64,000 bases of DNA from Deinococcus marmoris (lineage in GTDB: Bacteria > Deinococcota > Deinococci > Deinococcales > Deinococcaceae). Within the stretch, counting starts at the first letter, position 1, and the number at the start of each line of letters is the position of its first letter. The position numbers and the translations under genes are program-made. Under the pieces are notes generated by a model. That model ran no database searches. It saw only the letters and a list, made by a program, of their open reading frames with translations, and was not told the DNA's origin. The stretch is from NCBI RefSeq assembly GCF_001949125.1, contig NZ_MSTI01000077.1, positions 161,122-225,121 of the forward strand, written 5' to 3'. This document shows, in pieces, positions 54,742-63,623 of this stretch.

Positions 54742-55731
54742 TCACTTTGCCTGGGCAGCCTGCACCACTGCCGGAAAATGCTCGGTGCAGGCCCAGTCAC
54801 GCTGCCAGCCCGGCCAGGTGTGACCCAGGCGCAGCGGCGGCAGCAGATGAGGGGGCACCTCCAGCCCGCGCGCCCCGGCGACGGCCCCCACCACGCAGGC
54901 CACCGTGTCGCTGTCGTCTCCCAGCAGCACGGCGGGTTCCACGCAGGCGTGCCACGTCCCGGCCCCCGCATGTTTCACGGCGGCTTCCAGCGTATCCAGC
55001 ACGAAACCGCTCTGGGAGGTCAGTTTTCCGCCCAGGCCGGAGCGCACGCGGGCGCGGACCTCGGCGCGGGCCTGCCGCTCGCGGTCCCGGAAGGCCGTGT
55101 GGGCATCGCGGGTATCGATCCCGAAAAGGCCAGCGTCCAGCAGGGCGGCGCGGGCATCGAAATCGTCGGTGAGTTGTAGCGCGGCAGCGGCGGCTCCGGC
55201 GTAGGGCTGCCCCCCGGCCAGCGCCTCCAGAAAGGCCGTCAGAAACACCGAGGCATAGACGCAGCGGGGATCGGCGTGGGTCAGGGCGGTCACGGCAGCC
55301 GACGCGTGGGCCAACTCAGCGCCCCGGTATCCGGCGATCCACACGGCGGCGATTCGCATCAGGCCGCCGTTTCCGGCGCTCTGGAAGCCGCTGCCCTGCC
55401 ACGCGCGCACACCTCCGTCCATTGCATTGAAACGCAGGGCCGCGCCGGTCAGGCCGCCCACGTCCGGTGGCCCCGCCGCCAGCCACTCGCGCAGGGCGGC
55501 CAGCACGCCTTCCAGACCAGTTTTGCGGGCGTAACCCAGTAGCGTCGCCACCACCATCTGGGTATCGTCGGTGGCCTCGCCGGGCGCGAAGCCGAACACG
55601 CTGCCCGGCTGATAGTCCGTGAATATTGGCCCGTAGCGGGACGCGATGGCCTGGGGCGTCTTGAACTCGGTGGCGGCCCCCAGCGCGTCTGCCGCCGCCA
55701 GCGAAAAGAGCGTCCCGGTCACATCGGTCAT
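54742..55731 (-). CDS. ADP-ribosylglycohydrolase (DraG/ARH family)
   Basis: A 329-residue hydrolase that removes ADP-ribose from proteins or nucleic acids, or related ADP-ribose conjugates. GTLFSLAAADALGAATEF at the N-terminus, GEATDDTQMVVATLL (the DDT metal site) and the C-terminal GDDSDTVACVVGAVAGARGL (second metal site) are intact, so it should be active with two Mg ions. ATG 55731 is taken as start; ATG 55746 is possible. Paired with a nucleotidyltransferase gene. No ADP-ribosyltransferase gene is in the window. Confidence 0.88.
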   Translation of the reverse strand: MTDVTGTLFSLAAADALGAATEFKTPQAIASRYGPIFTDYQPGSVFGFAPGEATDDTQMVVATLLGYARKTGLEGVLAALREWLAAGPPDVGGLTGAALRFNAMDGGVRAWQGSGFQSAGNGGLMRIAAVWIAGYRGAELAHASAAVTALTHADPRCVYASVFLTAFLEALAGGQPYAGAAAAALQLTDDFDARAALLDAGLFGIDTRDAHTAFRDRERQARAEVRARVRSGLGGKLTSQSGFVLDTLEAAVKHAGAGTWHACVEPAVLLGDDSDTVACVVGAVAGARGLEVPPHLLPPLRLGHTWPGWQRDWACTEHFPAVVQAAQAK

Positions 55732-55845
55732 GGGGCATTCTGGCATGGCCGCCCAGACCAGCGGTTCTCCGGCACCCCGCCCAGTGGGGGGGGGCAAGAA
55801 CAGCACATCATTCAATTCAAAATCGCATTACACTGTCTTTACTTT

Positions 55846-56367
55846 ATGGTGCGCGGTGACCTTGCAGTTTTCCCCTTCCTTTCCGTCATGCAGATGCTTC
55901 TGACCAGTGGCCGCGACGGGCTGCTGAGTGTGGACCATGTGCGCGGGGGCCAACTGTGGCTGGAGCGCGGCGAGATCGTCCACGCCCGCTGCGGCCAGTT
56001 GAGCGGCGATCCGGCCCTGCAACTGCTGGCCAGCCTGAGCAGCGGCTCGTTCATCTTCGAGCCGGGTGTCAGCGCCCCAGAACGCAGCCTGCACCTGCAC
56101 CGCGATTCGGCGCTGCGCCGTCTGTTCGAGGAAACCGACGCCTGGGAGCCGCTGCTGCGGACCTTCCCCGACTGGCAGCGCCGCCTGCGTTTTACCCCCC
56201 GCTGGTCCGAGGCCCAGCCCGTCACGCAGCCGCAGTTCCGCGCCCTGAAACTGGTCTCGCAGGAACTCGATATCCGCAGCATTCTGGAACGTAGCGGCGA
56301 GTCGCCCCGCACCGTTCTGGAAACCCTGCGCCCCTTCGTAATGGCCGGGCTGATCGAGGAATTCTAG
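55846..56367 (+). CDS. DUF4388 domain protein (second of two in window)
   Basis: A 173-residue protein starting VRGDLAVFPFLSVMQMLLTS, then GRDGLLSVDHVRGGQLWLERGEIVHARC and ALQLLASLSSGSFIFEPG, all DUF4388 landmarks. The C-terminal 85 residues (RRLFEETDAWEPLLRTFPDW... DIRSILERSGESPRTVLETL) form a helical domain resembling a winged-helix-like tail. Probably a regulatory protein; no partner response regulator is adjacent. TACACT lies 11 nt before the ATG. It is divergent from the ADP-ribosylglycohydrolase gene. Confidence 0.75.
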   Translation: MVRGDLAVFPFLSVMQMLLTSGRDGLLSVDHVRGGQLWLERGEIVHARCGQLSGDPALQLLASLSSGSFIFEPGVSAPERSLHLHRDSALRRLFEETDAWEPLLRTFPDWQRRLRFTPRWSEAQPVTQPQFRALKLVSQELDIRSILERSGESPRTVLETLRPFVMAGLIEEF

Positions 56368-56417
56368 TCGCCTGATCTGGAAGTGTCCTTGCAGGTAAAC
56401 GGGAATAGTCGGGCGTT

Positions 56418-56756
56418 CTATTTGCTGTCTCGCGGTCTGATCCTCTCTAATCGTCCCGGCACCAGTCGGCGCAACATGCTCACCAGTTCCGGGTCCATGA
56501 AGTCGTAGTCGTCGGGAATGCCCAGCGTGAGGATGCGGTCATCCGGCAGCGCGCCCCTGAAACGCTGGCGCAACACGTCCCGGTGCCGCTTTTCCATGCA
56601 CACGGCCACATCGGCCCATTCCAGCAGGTCTCCACTGACGGGCGTTTCGGCGTCGTGGTGGGTTCCCGCCGGGGCCACCTCCCAGTCGGCTGAGTCGCGG
56701 AAGATCGCCTCTGCTGTGGGACTCCGCAACTTGTTCTGGGCGCAGATGAACACCAC
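56418..56756 (-). CDS. Low-molecular-weight protein tyrosine phosphatase-like protein
   Basis: The catalytic loop FICAQNKLRSPTAEAIFRD matches the CX5R(S) signature of LMW-PTP/arsenate reductase-type proteins, and PDDYDFMDPELVSML holds an acidic segment near the C-terminus. With GTG 56756 as start it has 112 residues, the size of a short branch of the family. The true start is uncertain: no ribosome binding site is visible and a longer frame overlaps the upstream monooxygenase gene. Likely co-translated with that gene. Confidence 0.72.
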   Translation of the reverse strand: MVFICAQNKLRSPTAEAIFRDSADWEVAPAGTHHDAETPVSGDLLEWADVAVCMEKRHRDVLRQRFRGALPDDRILTLGIPDDYDFMDPELVSMLRRLVPGRLERIRPRDSK

Positions 56757-56770
56757 GCGCAGGGGCCGGG

Positions 56771-57064
56771 TCAGGGCAGCACCCTCGCGTAATGCTCCAC
56801 TATCGGGAACGGATCGTAGAAGTGGTGCAGCAATGAGCGCCACTCCTGGTATTCGGCGCTGCCGCGAAAACCTTCGGTGTGGTCCTCCAGCGTGTCCCAC
56901 CACACCAGCAGGGCGTATTTGTGGTCATCCTCCAGGCAGTGTTGCAACTCGTGGCGCACATAGCCTTTCATGCTGGCAATAATCCGCTGCGCCCCGGCAA
57001 AGGCAGTTTCAAACTCGGCGGTCTGGCCGGGGCGAATGTGGAGGACGGCGATTTCCTGAATCAT
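56771..57064 (-). CDS. Antibiotic biosynthesis monooxygenase (ABM) family protein
   Basis: A 97-residue ferredoxin-like alpha/beta protein: MIQEIAVLHIRPGQTAEFET, GYVRHELQHCLEDDHKYALLVWWDTLEDHTEGFRGS and a final HHFYDPFPIVEHY helix/strand are standard for the YgiN/ABM group. Members include quinol monooxygenases and heme-degrading enzymes; residues for heme binding are not obvious. The ATG overlaps the stop of the preceding small gene by 4 nt. Confidence 0.83.
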   Translation of the reverse strand: MIQEIAVLHIRPGQTAEFETAFAGAQRIIASMKGYVRHELQHCLEDDHKYALLVWWDTLEDHTEGFRGSAEYQEWRSLLHHFYDPFPIVEHYARVLP

Positions 57065-57303
57065 GCGCCTAACTCTAGCTTCACGCAGACCACCTGCCCA
57101 GTCCAGATACGGACCACTGATGCCAGATACGCGCTGCCCAGGCCGATGCCCTTACCGAGTTTCAGCACTTGCCCGCCCGGTTTGCTGGTGGTCATGGTGC
57201 CCAGCGAGTGCGCCGTGAGCAACTCGCAACTGGCGTTCAATTCGAGTTCTGCGGCGCGGGCGTGGAAAGCGTTGGTTGAGACGGGAGATGGGTGTGGGAT
57301 CAT
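57061..57303 (-). CDS. Small protein of unknown function
   Basis: An 80-residue open frame starting at ATG 57303, 3 nt after a CTGGAGAC site, and ending in an ATGA overlap with the ABM gene. It has ELELNASCELLTAHSLGT and a Gly-rich GKGIGLGSAYLASV segment and no domain I know. The translational coupling on both sides supports it as real. Confidence 0.55.
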   Translation of the reverse strand: MIPHPSPVSTNAFHARAAELELNASCELLTAHSLGTMTTSKPGGQVLKLGKGIGLGSAYLASVVRIWTGQVVCVKLELGA

Positions 57304-57351
57304 GATGTCTCCAGAGATTTTGTCGCTGCCAAGCGGTTTGAGTTCACTGCT

Positions 57352-57744
57352 TCATGCCGCTCTGCGCTGCTGAATGCTGGCAGCCACAGCTCCAAACACA
57401 AGGGCCATGACCAGCAATACGGGGATTCTGAGCAGCAGGGCAGACGTCAGATTTCCGGTGATGAATTCGCCCCGCAGACCGTCGCCGCTAAGCGCGAAGG
57501 AGGAAAAGGGCAATCCCAGGCCCGCTGCGCACCGCAGCATTCGTGCGGTAAAGGACAGGTGCGGCTTGGCGCTGAGAATCAGAAGCATCCCGGCCAGACA
57601 GGACAGACCGTACAACAGCGCCGCCCCCCAGTACCAGCCGGGTATCGCTGCCCACACCCAGCCCGCTTGCCACAGGCCAATAATCATGAACGTGGCAGGC
57701 AGGAAGACGAAGAAAGCGAGGAAAAGGGCCAGTAGACGTTTCAC
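57352..57744 (-). CDS. Small membrane protein, function unknown
   Basis: A 130-residue protein with four hydrophobic helices (LLALFLAFFVFLPATFMIIGL; AIPGWYWGAALLYGLSCLAGMLLIL; MLRCAAGLGLPFSSFAL; LLLRIPVLLVMALVFGAV) and a basic C-terminus. No family recognised. It starts with GTG 57744, 6 nt after TAAAGT, a leaderless arrangement; that box lies directly beside the leuA terminator. Confidence 0.7.
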   Translation of the reverse strand: MKRLLALFLAFFVFLPATFMIIGLWQAGWVWAAIPGWYWGAALLYGLSCLAGMLLILSAKPHLSFTARMLRCAAGLGLPFSSFALSGDGLRGEFITGNLTSALLLRIPVLLVMALVFGAVAASIQQRRAA

Positions 57745-57750
57745 CCGCAG

Positions 57751-57756
57751 ACTTTA
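57751..57756 (-). promoter_or_regulatory. Leaderless-type -10 box of the small membrane protein gene
   Basis: TAAAGT on the minus strand, 6 nt before GTG 57744, adjacent to the leuA terminator. Confidence 0.6.
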
Positions 57757-57801
57757 AAAGGTCAGGCCAGATCAGAGGGTGACCCTCCTCCGATTCTGGC
57801 C
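57757..57801 (-). terminator. leuA terminator
   Basis: On the minus strand GGCCAGA pairs with TCTGGCC (57795-57801 with 57765-57771) and an inner GAGGGT/ACCCTC stem adds stability; TTTT follows shortly after. Confidence 0.7.
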
Positions 57802-57825
57802 CTGCCTTTTTCGGCTACTGCGTGA

Positions 57826-59400
<1,575 letters not shown>

Positions 59401-59440
59401 GTGGACTCCTATTTTTTAGACTTGAGGTAAGAGGCGGCAT

Positions 59441-59475
59441 AAAAAATCCCCCGAAGGGGACTCCTCCGGGGGATT
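59441..59475 (-). terminator. Attenuator (intrinsic terminator) in the leuA leader
   Basis: On the minus strand AATCCCCC pairs with GGGGGATT around CGGAGGAGTCCCCTTC, followed by TTTTTT. It lies between the leader peptide and leuA, 41 nt upstream of the leuA ATG. CCGGAGG in the loop side (59463-59469) can instead pair with CCTCCGG inside the leader peptide codons (59509-59515), a possible antiterminator. Confidence 0.8.
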
Positions 59476-59500
59476 GGGCGGGCCATACTTGCCTGGCCGT

Positions 59501-59545
59501 TCACTCCACCGGAGGACGGATAAGAAGGAGGCCAGAGCGGATCAT
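59501..59545 (-). CDS. leuL: leuA leader peptide (MIRSGLLLIRPPVE)
   Basis: A 14-codon open frame, ATG 59545 to TGA 59501, whose product has three consecutive Leu then Ile, and Val near the end, the residues made by the branched-chain pathway. It is followed by a terminator hairpin with a U tract and then leuA. This is the classic layout of ribosome-mediated transcription attenuation: leucine shortage stalls the ribosome on the Leu codons (CTC CTT CTT) and prevents the terminator. The gene symbol follows the usual name for such peptides. Confidence 0.78.
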   Translation of the reverse strand: MIRSGLLLIRPPVE

Positions 59546-59652
59546 GCGGGCAACTGTAACGGATGGAAGGGTCTGGAGGCAAGGGGGTATCTAGACGCGC
59601 GGCTTAAGCGAAGTCTGATTCAGGGGGCGAATGTGCGGTGGGTTGGAAGGCG

Positions 59653-59796
59653 AACCCCTCAGTCTGCTTCGCAGCCAGCTCCCCTCAAGGGGAGCCAAAA
59701 GTGGCTGTACATCGTGCCATACGCCATCCACTTGCCTCCCCTTGAGGGAAGGTGCCCCGAAGGGCCGGACTCGCAGAGCTGCGAAGCAGAAGGGTT
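59653..59796. repeat. Palindromic repeat family B, copy 2 (144 bp)
   Basis: Begins AACCCCTCAGTCTGCTTCGC and ends GCGAAGCAGAAGGGTT, terminal inverted repeats. It contains GCTCCCCTCAAGGGGAGC and GGAAGGTGCCCCGAAGGG, which match the arms of the copy at 40122-40288 in reverse orientation. It lies between leuA and the convergent end of gdhA. Confidence 0.7.
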
Positions 59797-59851
59797 AAAC
59801 CGTGGAAACCACCCCAAGACCATTTCCTAACCCACCAATCCATCCCGTCCC

Positions 59852-61204
59852 TCACACCACCCCTTGCTCCAGCATCGCCTGGGCCACCTTCACAAATCCG
59901 GCCACGTTCGCGCCCTGAAGGTAACTCAGGGTGCCGTCGGGCCGCCGTCCGTGGATCAGGGCCGCCCGGTGAATGCCGCGCATGATCTCGTGCAGGCGGG
60001 CGTCCACCTCGTCGCGGGTCCAGTTCAGGCGTTGGGCGTTCTGGCTCATCTCCAGGCCGCTGGTGGCCACGCCGCCTGCGTTGCTGGCCTTGCCGGGCGC
60101 GTACAGCACGCTGGCCTCCTCAAAGCGTTTGGCCGCCTCGAAGGTGCAGGGCATGTTGGCCCCCTCGGCCACGGCCAGCGCGCCGTTTTTAATCAACGTG
60201 GCGGCGTCCTCCTCGTCCAGCTCGTTCTGGGTGGCGCAGGGCAGGGCCACGTCCACCGCCACGCCCCAGGGCCGCGCGCCCGCGTGGTACTGCGCGCCCA
60301 CCAGACGGGCGTATTCCTCCACCCGGCCCTGTCGTTCGTTGCGGAGTTCCATCAGGGTGGCCAGTTTGTCGGGCGTGAAACCGTCCTCGTCCACGGCGGT
60401 GCCGCCTGAATCCGAAACCGTGACCACCTTCGCGCCCAGTTGCATGGCTTTCTCGATGGCGTACTGCGCGACGTTGCCGGAACCGGACACCGAAACGCGC
60501 AGGCCGTCCAGCGCGCGGCCCTCGTGTTCCAGCATCTCCTGCACGAAGTAGACCGTGCCGTAGCCGGTGGCCTCCGGGCGAATCAGCGAGCCGCCGTAGG
60601 TCAGGCCCTTGCCCGTGAACACCGGATCGGCGCGGTTGGTCAGCTTTTTCATCATGCCCGACAGGTAGCCGATCTCGCGCCCGCCCACGCCGATGTCCCC
60701 GGCGGGCACGTCGGTATCCGCGCCGATATGCCGGAACAGTTCGGTCATGAACGCCTGACAGAACCGCATCACCTCCAGATCGCTCTTGCCCTTGGGATCG
60801 AAGTCGCTGCCGCCCTTGCCGCCGCCCATCGGCAGGGTGGTCAGGGCATTCTTGAAGGTCTGCTCGAAGGCCAGGAATTTCAGGATCGAGAGGTTGACGC
60901 TGGGATGAAAGCGCAGCCCGCCCTTGTACGGCCCGATTGCGCTGCTGTGCTGGATGCGGTAGCCCCGGTTGACCTGCACCTCGCCGCTGTCGTCGATCCA
61001 GCACACCCGGAAGATGATGACGCGCTCGGGTTCTACCAGCCGCTTGAGCAGGCTTTGCCGTGCGTACTGCGGATGCTCCTGCAAGAACGGCCACAGGCTT
61101 TCCATGACCTCCTCGACGGCCTGCAAAAACTCCGGCTGATTGCGGTTCATGTGCGTGACGCTGTTCAGAAAGTCCTGCACGCTGCCCAGGCTGTCGCTGC
61201 TCAC
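59852..61204 (-). CDS. gdhA: Glutamate dehydrogenase (NADP type, class I)
   Basis: Interconverts 2-oxoglutarate plus ammonia and glutamate. The 450-residue protein has GPYKGGLRFHPSVN, the catalytic-lysine block PMGGGKGGSDFDPKGKSD, and GSGNVAQYAIEKAMQLGAKVV for the dinucleotide. The N-terminus (SDSLGSVQDFLNSVTHMNRNQPEFLQAVEEVM) matches the hexameric 450-residue NADP enzyme of E. coli type. GTG 61204 is preferred; an upstream ATG at 61243 extends the protein by 13 residues. A 15-bp tandem repeat lies 52 bp upstream. Confidence 0.93.
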   Translation of the reverse strand: MSSDSLGSVQDFLNSVTHMNRNQPEFLQAVEEVMESLWPFLQEHPQYARQSLLKRLVEPERVIIFRVCWIDDSGEVQVNRGYRIQHSSAIGPYKGGLRFHPSVNLSILKFLAFEQTFKNALTTLPMGGGKGGSDFDPKGKSDLEVMRFCQAFMTELFRHIGADTDVPAGDIGVGGREIGYLSGMMKKLTNRADPVFTGKGLTYGGSLIRPEATGYGTVYFVQEMLEHEGRALDGLRVSVSGSGNVAQYAIEKAMQLGAKVVTVSDSGGTAVDEDGFTPDKLATLMELRNERQGRVEEYARLVGAQYHAGARPWGVAVDVALPCATQNELDEEDAATLIKNGALAVAEGANMPCTFEAAKRFEEASVLYAPGKASNAGGVATSGLEMSQNAQRLNWTRDEVDARLHEIMRGIHRAALIHGRRPDGTLSYLQGANVAGFVKVAQAMLEQGVV

Positions 61205-61255
61205 GGCGCGGCCCAAGCGACAGCTCCCGGTATCGGGCCACACAGAAGGGCGACA

Positions 61256-61285
61256 GGGCGGCGCAATTTAGGGCCGCGCAATTTA
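61256..61285. repeat. 15-bp tandem repeat upstream of gdhA
   Basis: GGGCGGCGCAATTTA (61256-61270) is followed immediately by GGGCCGCGCAATTTA (61271-61285), 14 of 15 identical. On the minus strand each unit carries TAAATT, a TANNNT -10 type sequence. Confidence 0.7.
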
Positions 61286-61407
61286 TGAAGGAGTCTAAGC
61301 ATCATGTCCCACTATGGCAAAGGGCCGACTCGCACGCGAAAATCCGCCCAGACAGCTCTGGAGATTTGTCTAACCCGAGTGCTGGCAGTACAACACCGAA
61401 TCTGCGC

Positions 61408-61887
61408 TCAGCCGCCCACCGACACCACGTTGCAGGTGCAGCGGGCCATGCTGGTCAGCCGCCCGCGCTCATCCCTGATTTCCACCGTCCAGACCATCAC
61501 GCTGCGGCCCCGGTAGGCCAGCGTCGCCTCTCCGGTCACCATCCCGCCCGAGACGCCCCGAACGTGCGTGCCACTGAGATCGACGCCCACCGCCACCTGT
61601 TTGCGGGGGTCCAGATTGATCCAGGAACCCACGCTTGCCAGTTCCTCGGCCAGCGCCAGATTCGCGCCGCCGTGTAGGCGTCCGGCGGGCTGAAGGTTGC
61701 CCTCCACCGGCATCTGGGCACGCAGACGCTCACGGGTCACGCTCAGAAAGCGGATGCCGAGGCGTGCGCCCAGGGTGCCGCTCAGGCCGTCGCCCTGCGG
61801 CCCATTGATGCGGGCGGCCACTTCCTCGGGCGTCAGGCGGGCGAAGTCCTCGGGGGCGGGGAAATTGAGATCGGGATGCAGGGTCAT
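61408..61887 (-). CDS. Hotdog-fold thioesterase (PaaI/YbgC-like)
   Basis: A 159-residue hotdog protein. LQPAGRLHGGANLALAEELASVGS carries the HGG motif and the acidic residue of PaaI-type acyl-CoA thioesterases, and VGVDLSGTHVRGVSGGMVTGEATLAYRGRSVMVW follows as the central helix/strand set. It probably hydrolyses an aromatic or fatty acyl-CoA in the cytoplasm. TATCCT ends 6 nt before the ATG. It is the first of three consecutive minus-strand genes, each with its own leaderless-type promoter. Confidence 0.87.
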   Translation of the reverse strand: MTLHPDLNFPAPEDFARLTPEEVAARINGPQGDGLSGTLGARLGIRFLSVTRERLRAQMPVEGNLQPAGRLHGGANLALAEELASVGSWINLDPRKQVAVGVDLSGTHVRGVSGGMVTGEATLAYRGRSVMVWTVEIRDERGRLTSMARCTCNVVSVGG

Positions 61888-61893
61888 ACCGCG

Positions 61894-61899
61894 AGGATA
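61894..61899 (-). promoter_or_regulatory. Leaderless-type -10 box of the thioesterase gene
   Basis: TATCCT on the minus strand, 6 nt before ATG 61887. Confidence 0.65.
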
Positions 61900-61915
61900 G
61901 GGCGCTGGAGCGGCC

Positions 61916-62503
61916 TCAGCCTTGAGGGTGATTCAGGGTCTTGCCCACGCCCAGGCCGTGTCGGTAGACCAGTTCGCCGCCCAGGAAACCGCCCGCCAGG
62001 GCCAGCCCCAGCGCCGTGCCCGACAGTAATTTCCCCAGCCCGCGCTTCTGCTTGCGCCTTGCCACGATGGAGCCGATGTTCAGAAAGAAAGCCGTTTCGT
62101 TGAGCAGACCGTGAATCAGGCCGGTGCGCCGGGCCTCGCCGCGTGCGCCCGCCCAGTCGGTCCAGCCGGTGGCGATGGTGGCGACTGCGCCCACCGTGCC
62201 CAACGTCAGGGCCAGATCGGCGGCCCGTTCGGTCTCCTCCGACTTCTGGCCGGGGAAGAAGTCCAGCATTCCAGCGATCATCCACCCGCCCAGCGGCAGG
62301 TGCACCAGAATCGGATGAATCGGGTGGCCCAGTGGAACGCCGTGCAAAACGTCGGTCACGCCGTCTGGCAGCAAGCCTTCCGCACCGCGCAGAGCCAGTT
62401 GCAGTTTCTCGGCCAGTTCCTCGAGGGCGTCGTGGTTGACCACCGCGTCCTCAACCAGATAGCTGGGCTTGTCCTGATCGGTTTGCCAGGGAAGAAGACT
62501 CAT
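61916..62503 (-). CDS. DUF2231 membrane protein
   Basis: A 195-residue protein. A soluble N-terminus (1-60) is followed by the DUF2231 membrane region: LGHPIHPILVHLPLGGWMIAGMLDFF, with its conserved HP.HP.LVH.P histidines, and further helices ATIATGWTDW and GLIHGLLNETAFFLNIGSIVAR, ending in GLALAGGFLGGELVYRHGLGV. The histidines could bind heme or metal, which is inference. TATGCT ends 6 nt before the ATG. Confidence 0.83.
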   Translation of the reverse strand: MSLLPWQTDQDKPSYLVEDAVVNHDALEELAEKLQLALRGAEGLLPDGVTDVLHGVPLGHPIHPILVHLPLGGWMIAGMLDFFPGQKSEETERAADLALTLGTVGAVATIATGWTDWAGARGEARRTGLIHGLLNETAFFLNIGSIVARRKQKRGLGKLLSGTALGLALAGGFLGGELVYRHGLGVGKTLNHPQG

Positions 62504-62509
62504 GCCCAG

Positions 62510-62515
62510 AGCATA
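62510..62515 (-). promoter_or_regulatory. Leaderless-type -10 box of the DUF2231 gene
   Basis: TATGCT on the minus strand, 6 nt before ATG 62503. Confidence 0.65.
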
Positions 62516-62563
62516 GGCTGGTCATCCCGTTTCGACGTGCTGCCCATGCTCAAGATCGGTTCA

Positions 62564-63532
62564 TCAATCTGGAATCAGGTCTGCCGGATCGGGGGTCAGG
62601 CAGGCTTCAAAGGCCGCCGCGTACTCCTCCCGGTCCAGCCCGCGTCCGATGAAGACCAGTTCGCTGCCGCCCTTGTTGTCGTCCCAGGCGTCGGCGGTGA
62701 ACAGATCGCGCACCGCCTGAAACAGGATGCGCTGCGGGTAGCCGTGCAAGTCCAGCCAGCCCTTGACCCGCAGAACCTCGGCGGGCCGCGCCAGGATGTA
62801 GCTGGTCATGAAACGCTGCCACTCGTAGGGGTCGAGCGGACGTTCTGCGCGCAGGGTAAAGGTCTTCAAATCCGGCGTGTGTGCGTGTGCCTCGGTTTCC
62901 TGGCCGTCCAGCACGCGTGGATCGAAGTCGTCGCGGGCCAGCAGGGCGTCGGCATCGATCTGGCCGCGCTCCACGCCAACTAAGCGGGCCAGCGGATTGA
63001 CACCCTTCAACGTGGCCTCGGCCCGTGCCAGCGCCTCCGGGTCCGCCAGATCGGTCTTGTTCAGCACCACCACGTTGGCGTAGGCCAGTTGCCGCGCGGC
63101 CTCCGGGTGTTCGCGCAGGGTTTGCAGGACGTGGCGGGCGTCCACCACCGCCACCAGCGTCGTGACCCGGAAGGCGGCGCGCACCCCGCGTTCCAGCAAA
63201 GTTGCCAGCACGGGCGTCGGGTCGGCCACGCCGGAGAGTTCCACGATCACGGCGTCAGGTTTCTGTTCGCGCATGGAGATGGTCACCAGCGCCCGCAGCA
63301 GGTCATCGCGCCCGGTGCAGCACAGGCAGCCCGCCGTCAGCTCAGTCACGTCGTCCTGAAGGCGCTCGATCAGGCTGCCGTCTACCCCGGCCTGCCCGAA
63401 TTCATTGACGATCACGCCCAAGCGGTGCGGCAGGCTGCGGATCAGGTGGTTGACCAGTGTGGTTTTGCCCGCGCCCAGAAAGCCGCCGATGACGATGATG
63501 GGAATGCGGGAATCGGGGGTGGGGGAGTTCAT
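62564..63532 (-). CDS. COG0523/CobW-family GTP-binding metallochaperone
   Basis: A 322-residue GTPase. Walker A is [12 protein letters not shown], the metal-binding CxCC motif is GCLCC, NKTD is the guanine-specificity motif, and the CobW C-terminal domain ([21 protein letters not shown]) ends the protein. The family moves Zn, Co or Ni to client proteins. No His-rich stretch beyond HAHT is seen. No zinc-regulated neighbour or Zur box is visible, so the metal is unknown. TATCCT ends 6 nt before the ATG. Confidence 0.9.
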   Translation of the reverse strand: MNSPTPDSRIPIIVIGGFLGAGKTTLVNHLIRSLPHRLGVIVNEFGQAGVDGSLIERLQDDVTELTAGCLCCTGRDDLLRALVTISMREQKPDAVIVELSGVADPTPVLATLLERGVRAAFRVTTLVAVVDARHVLQTLREHPEAARQLAYANVVVLNKTDLADPEALARAEATLKGVNPLARLVGVERGQIDADALLARDDFDPRVLDGQETEAHAHTPDLKTFTLRAERPLDPYEWQRFMTSYILARPAEVLRVKGWLDLHGYPQRILFQAVRDLFTADAWDDNKGGSELVFIGRGLDREEYAAAFEACLTPDPADLIPD

Positions 63533-63538
63533 GGGGGC

Positions 63539-63544
63539 AGGATA
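63539..63544 (-). promoter_or_regulatory. Leaderless-type -10 box of the COG0523 gene
   Basis: TATCCT on the minus strand, 6 nt before ATG 63532. The IS begins about 80 bp upstream of it. Confidence 0.65.
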
Positions 63545-63623
63545 GCGGCCTGACCCCTTTTTGCGGGCTGGGCGGCCACAAGTTAAGCCGCCCGATATGC
63601 CACGTTTTGTGTGGTCTGCTCAA

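Noticed and set aside
59401..59560. T-box riboswitch upstream of leuA
   Set aside because: The conserved T-box sequence (AGGGTGGNACCGCG-like) is absent. A Leu-rich leader peptide explains the terminator better.
61285..61516. Small plus-strand genes starting at 61285 or 61304
   Set aside because: Both run antisense through the thioesterase gene, and the 61304 frame has only a distant AAGGAG. Not enough support.
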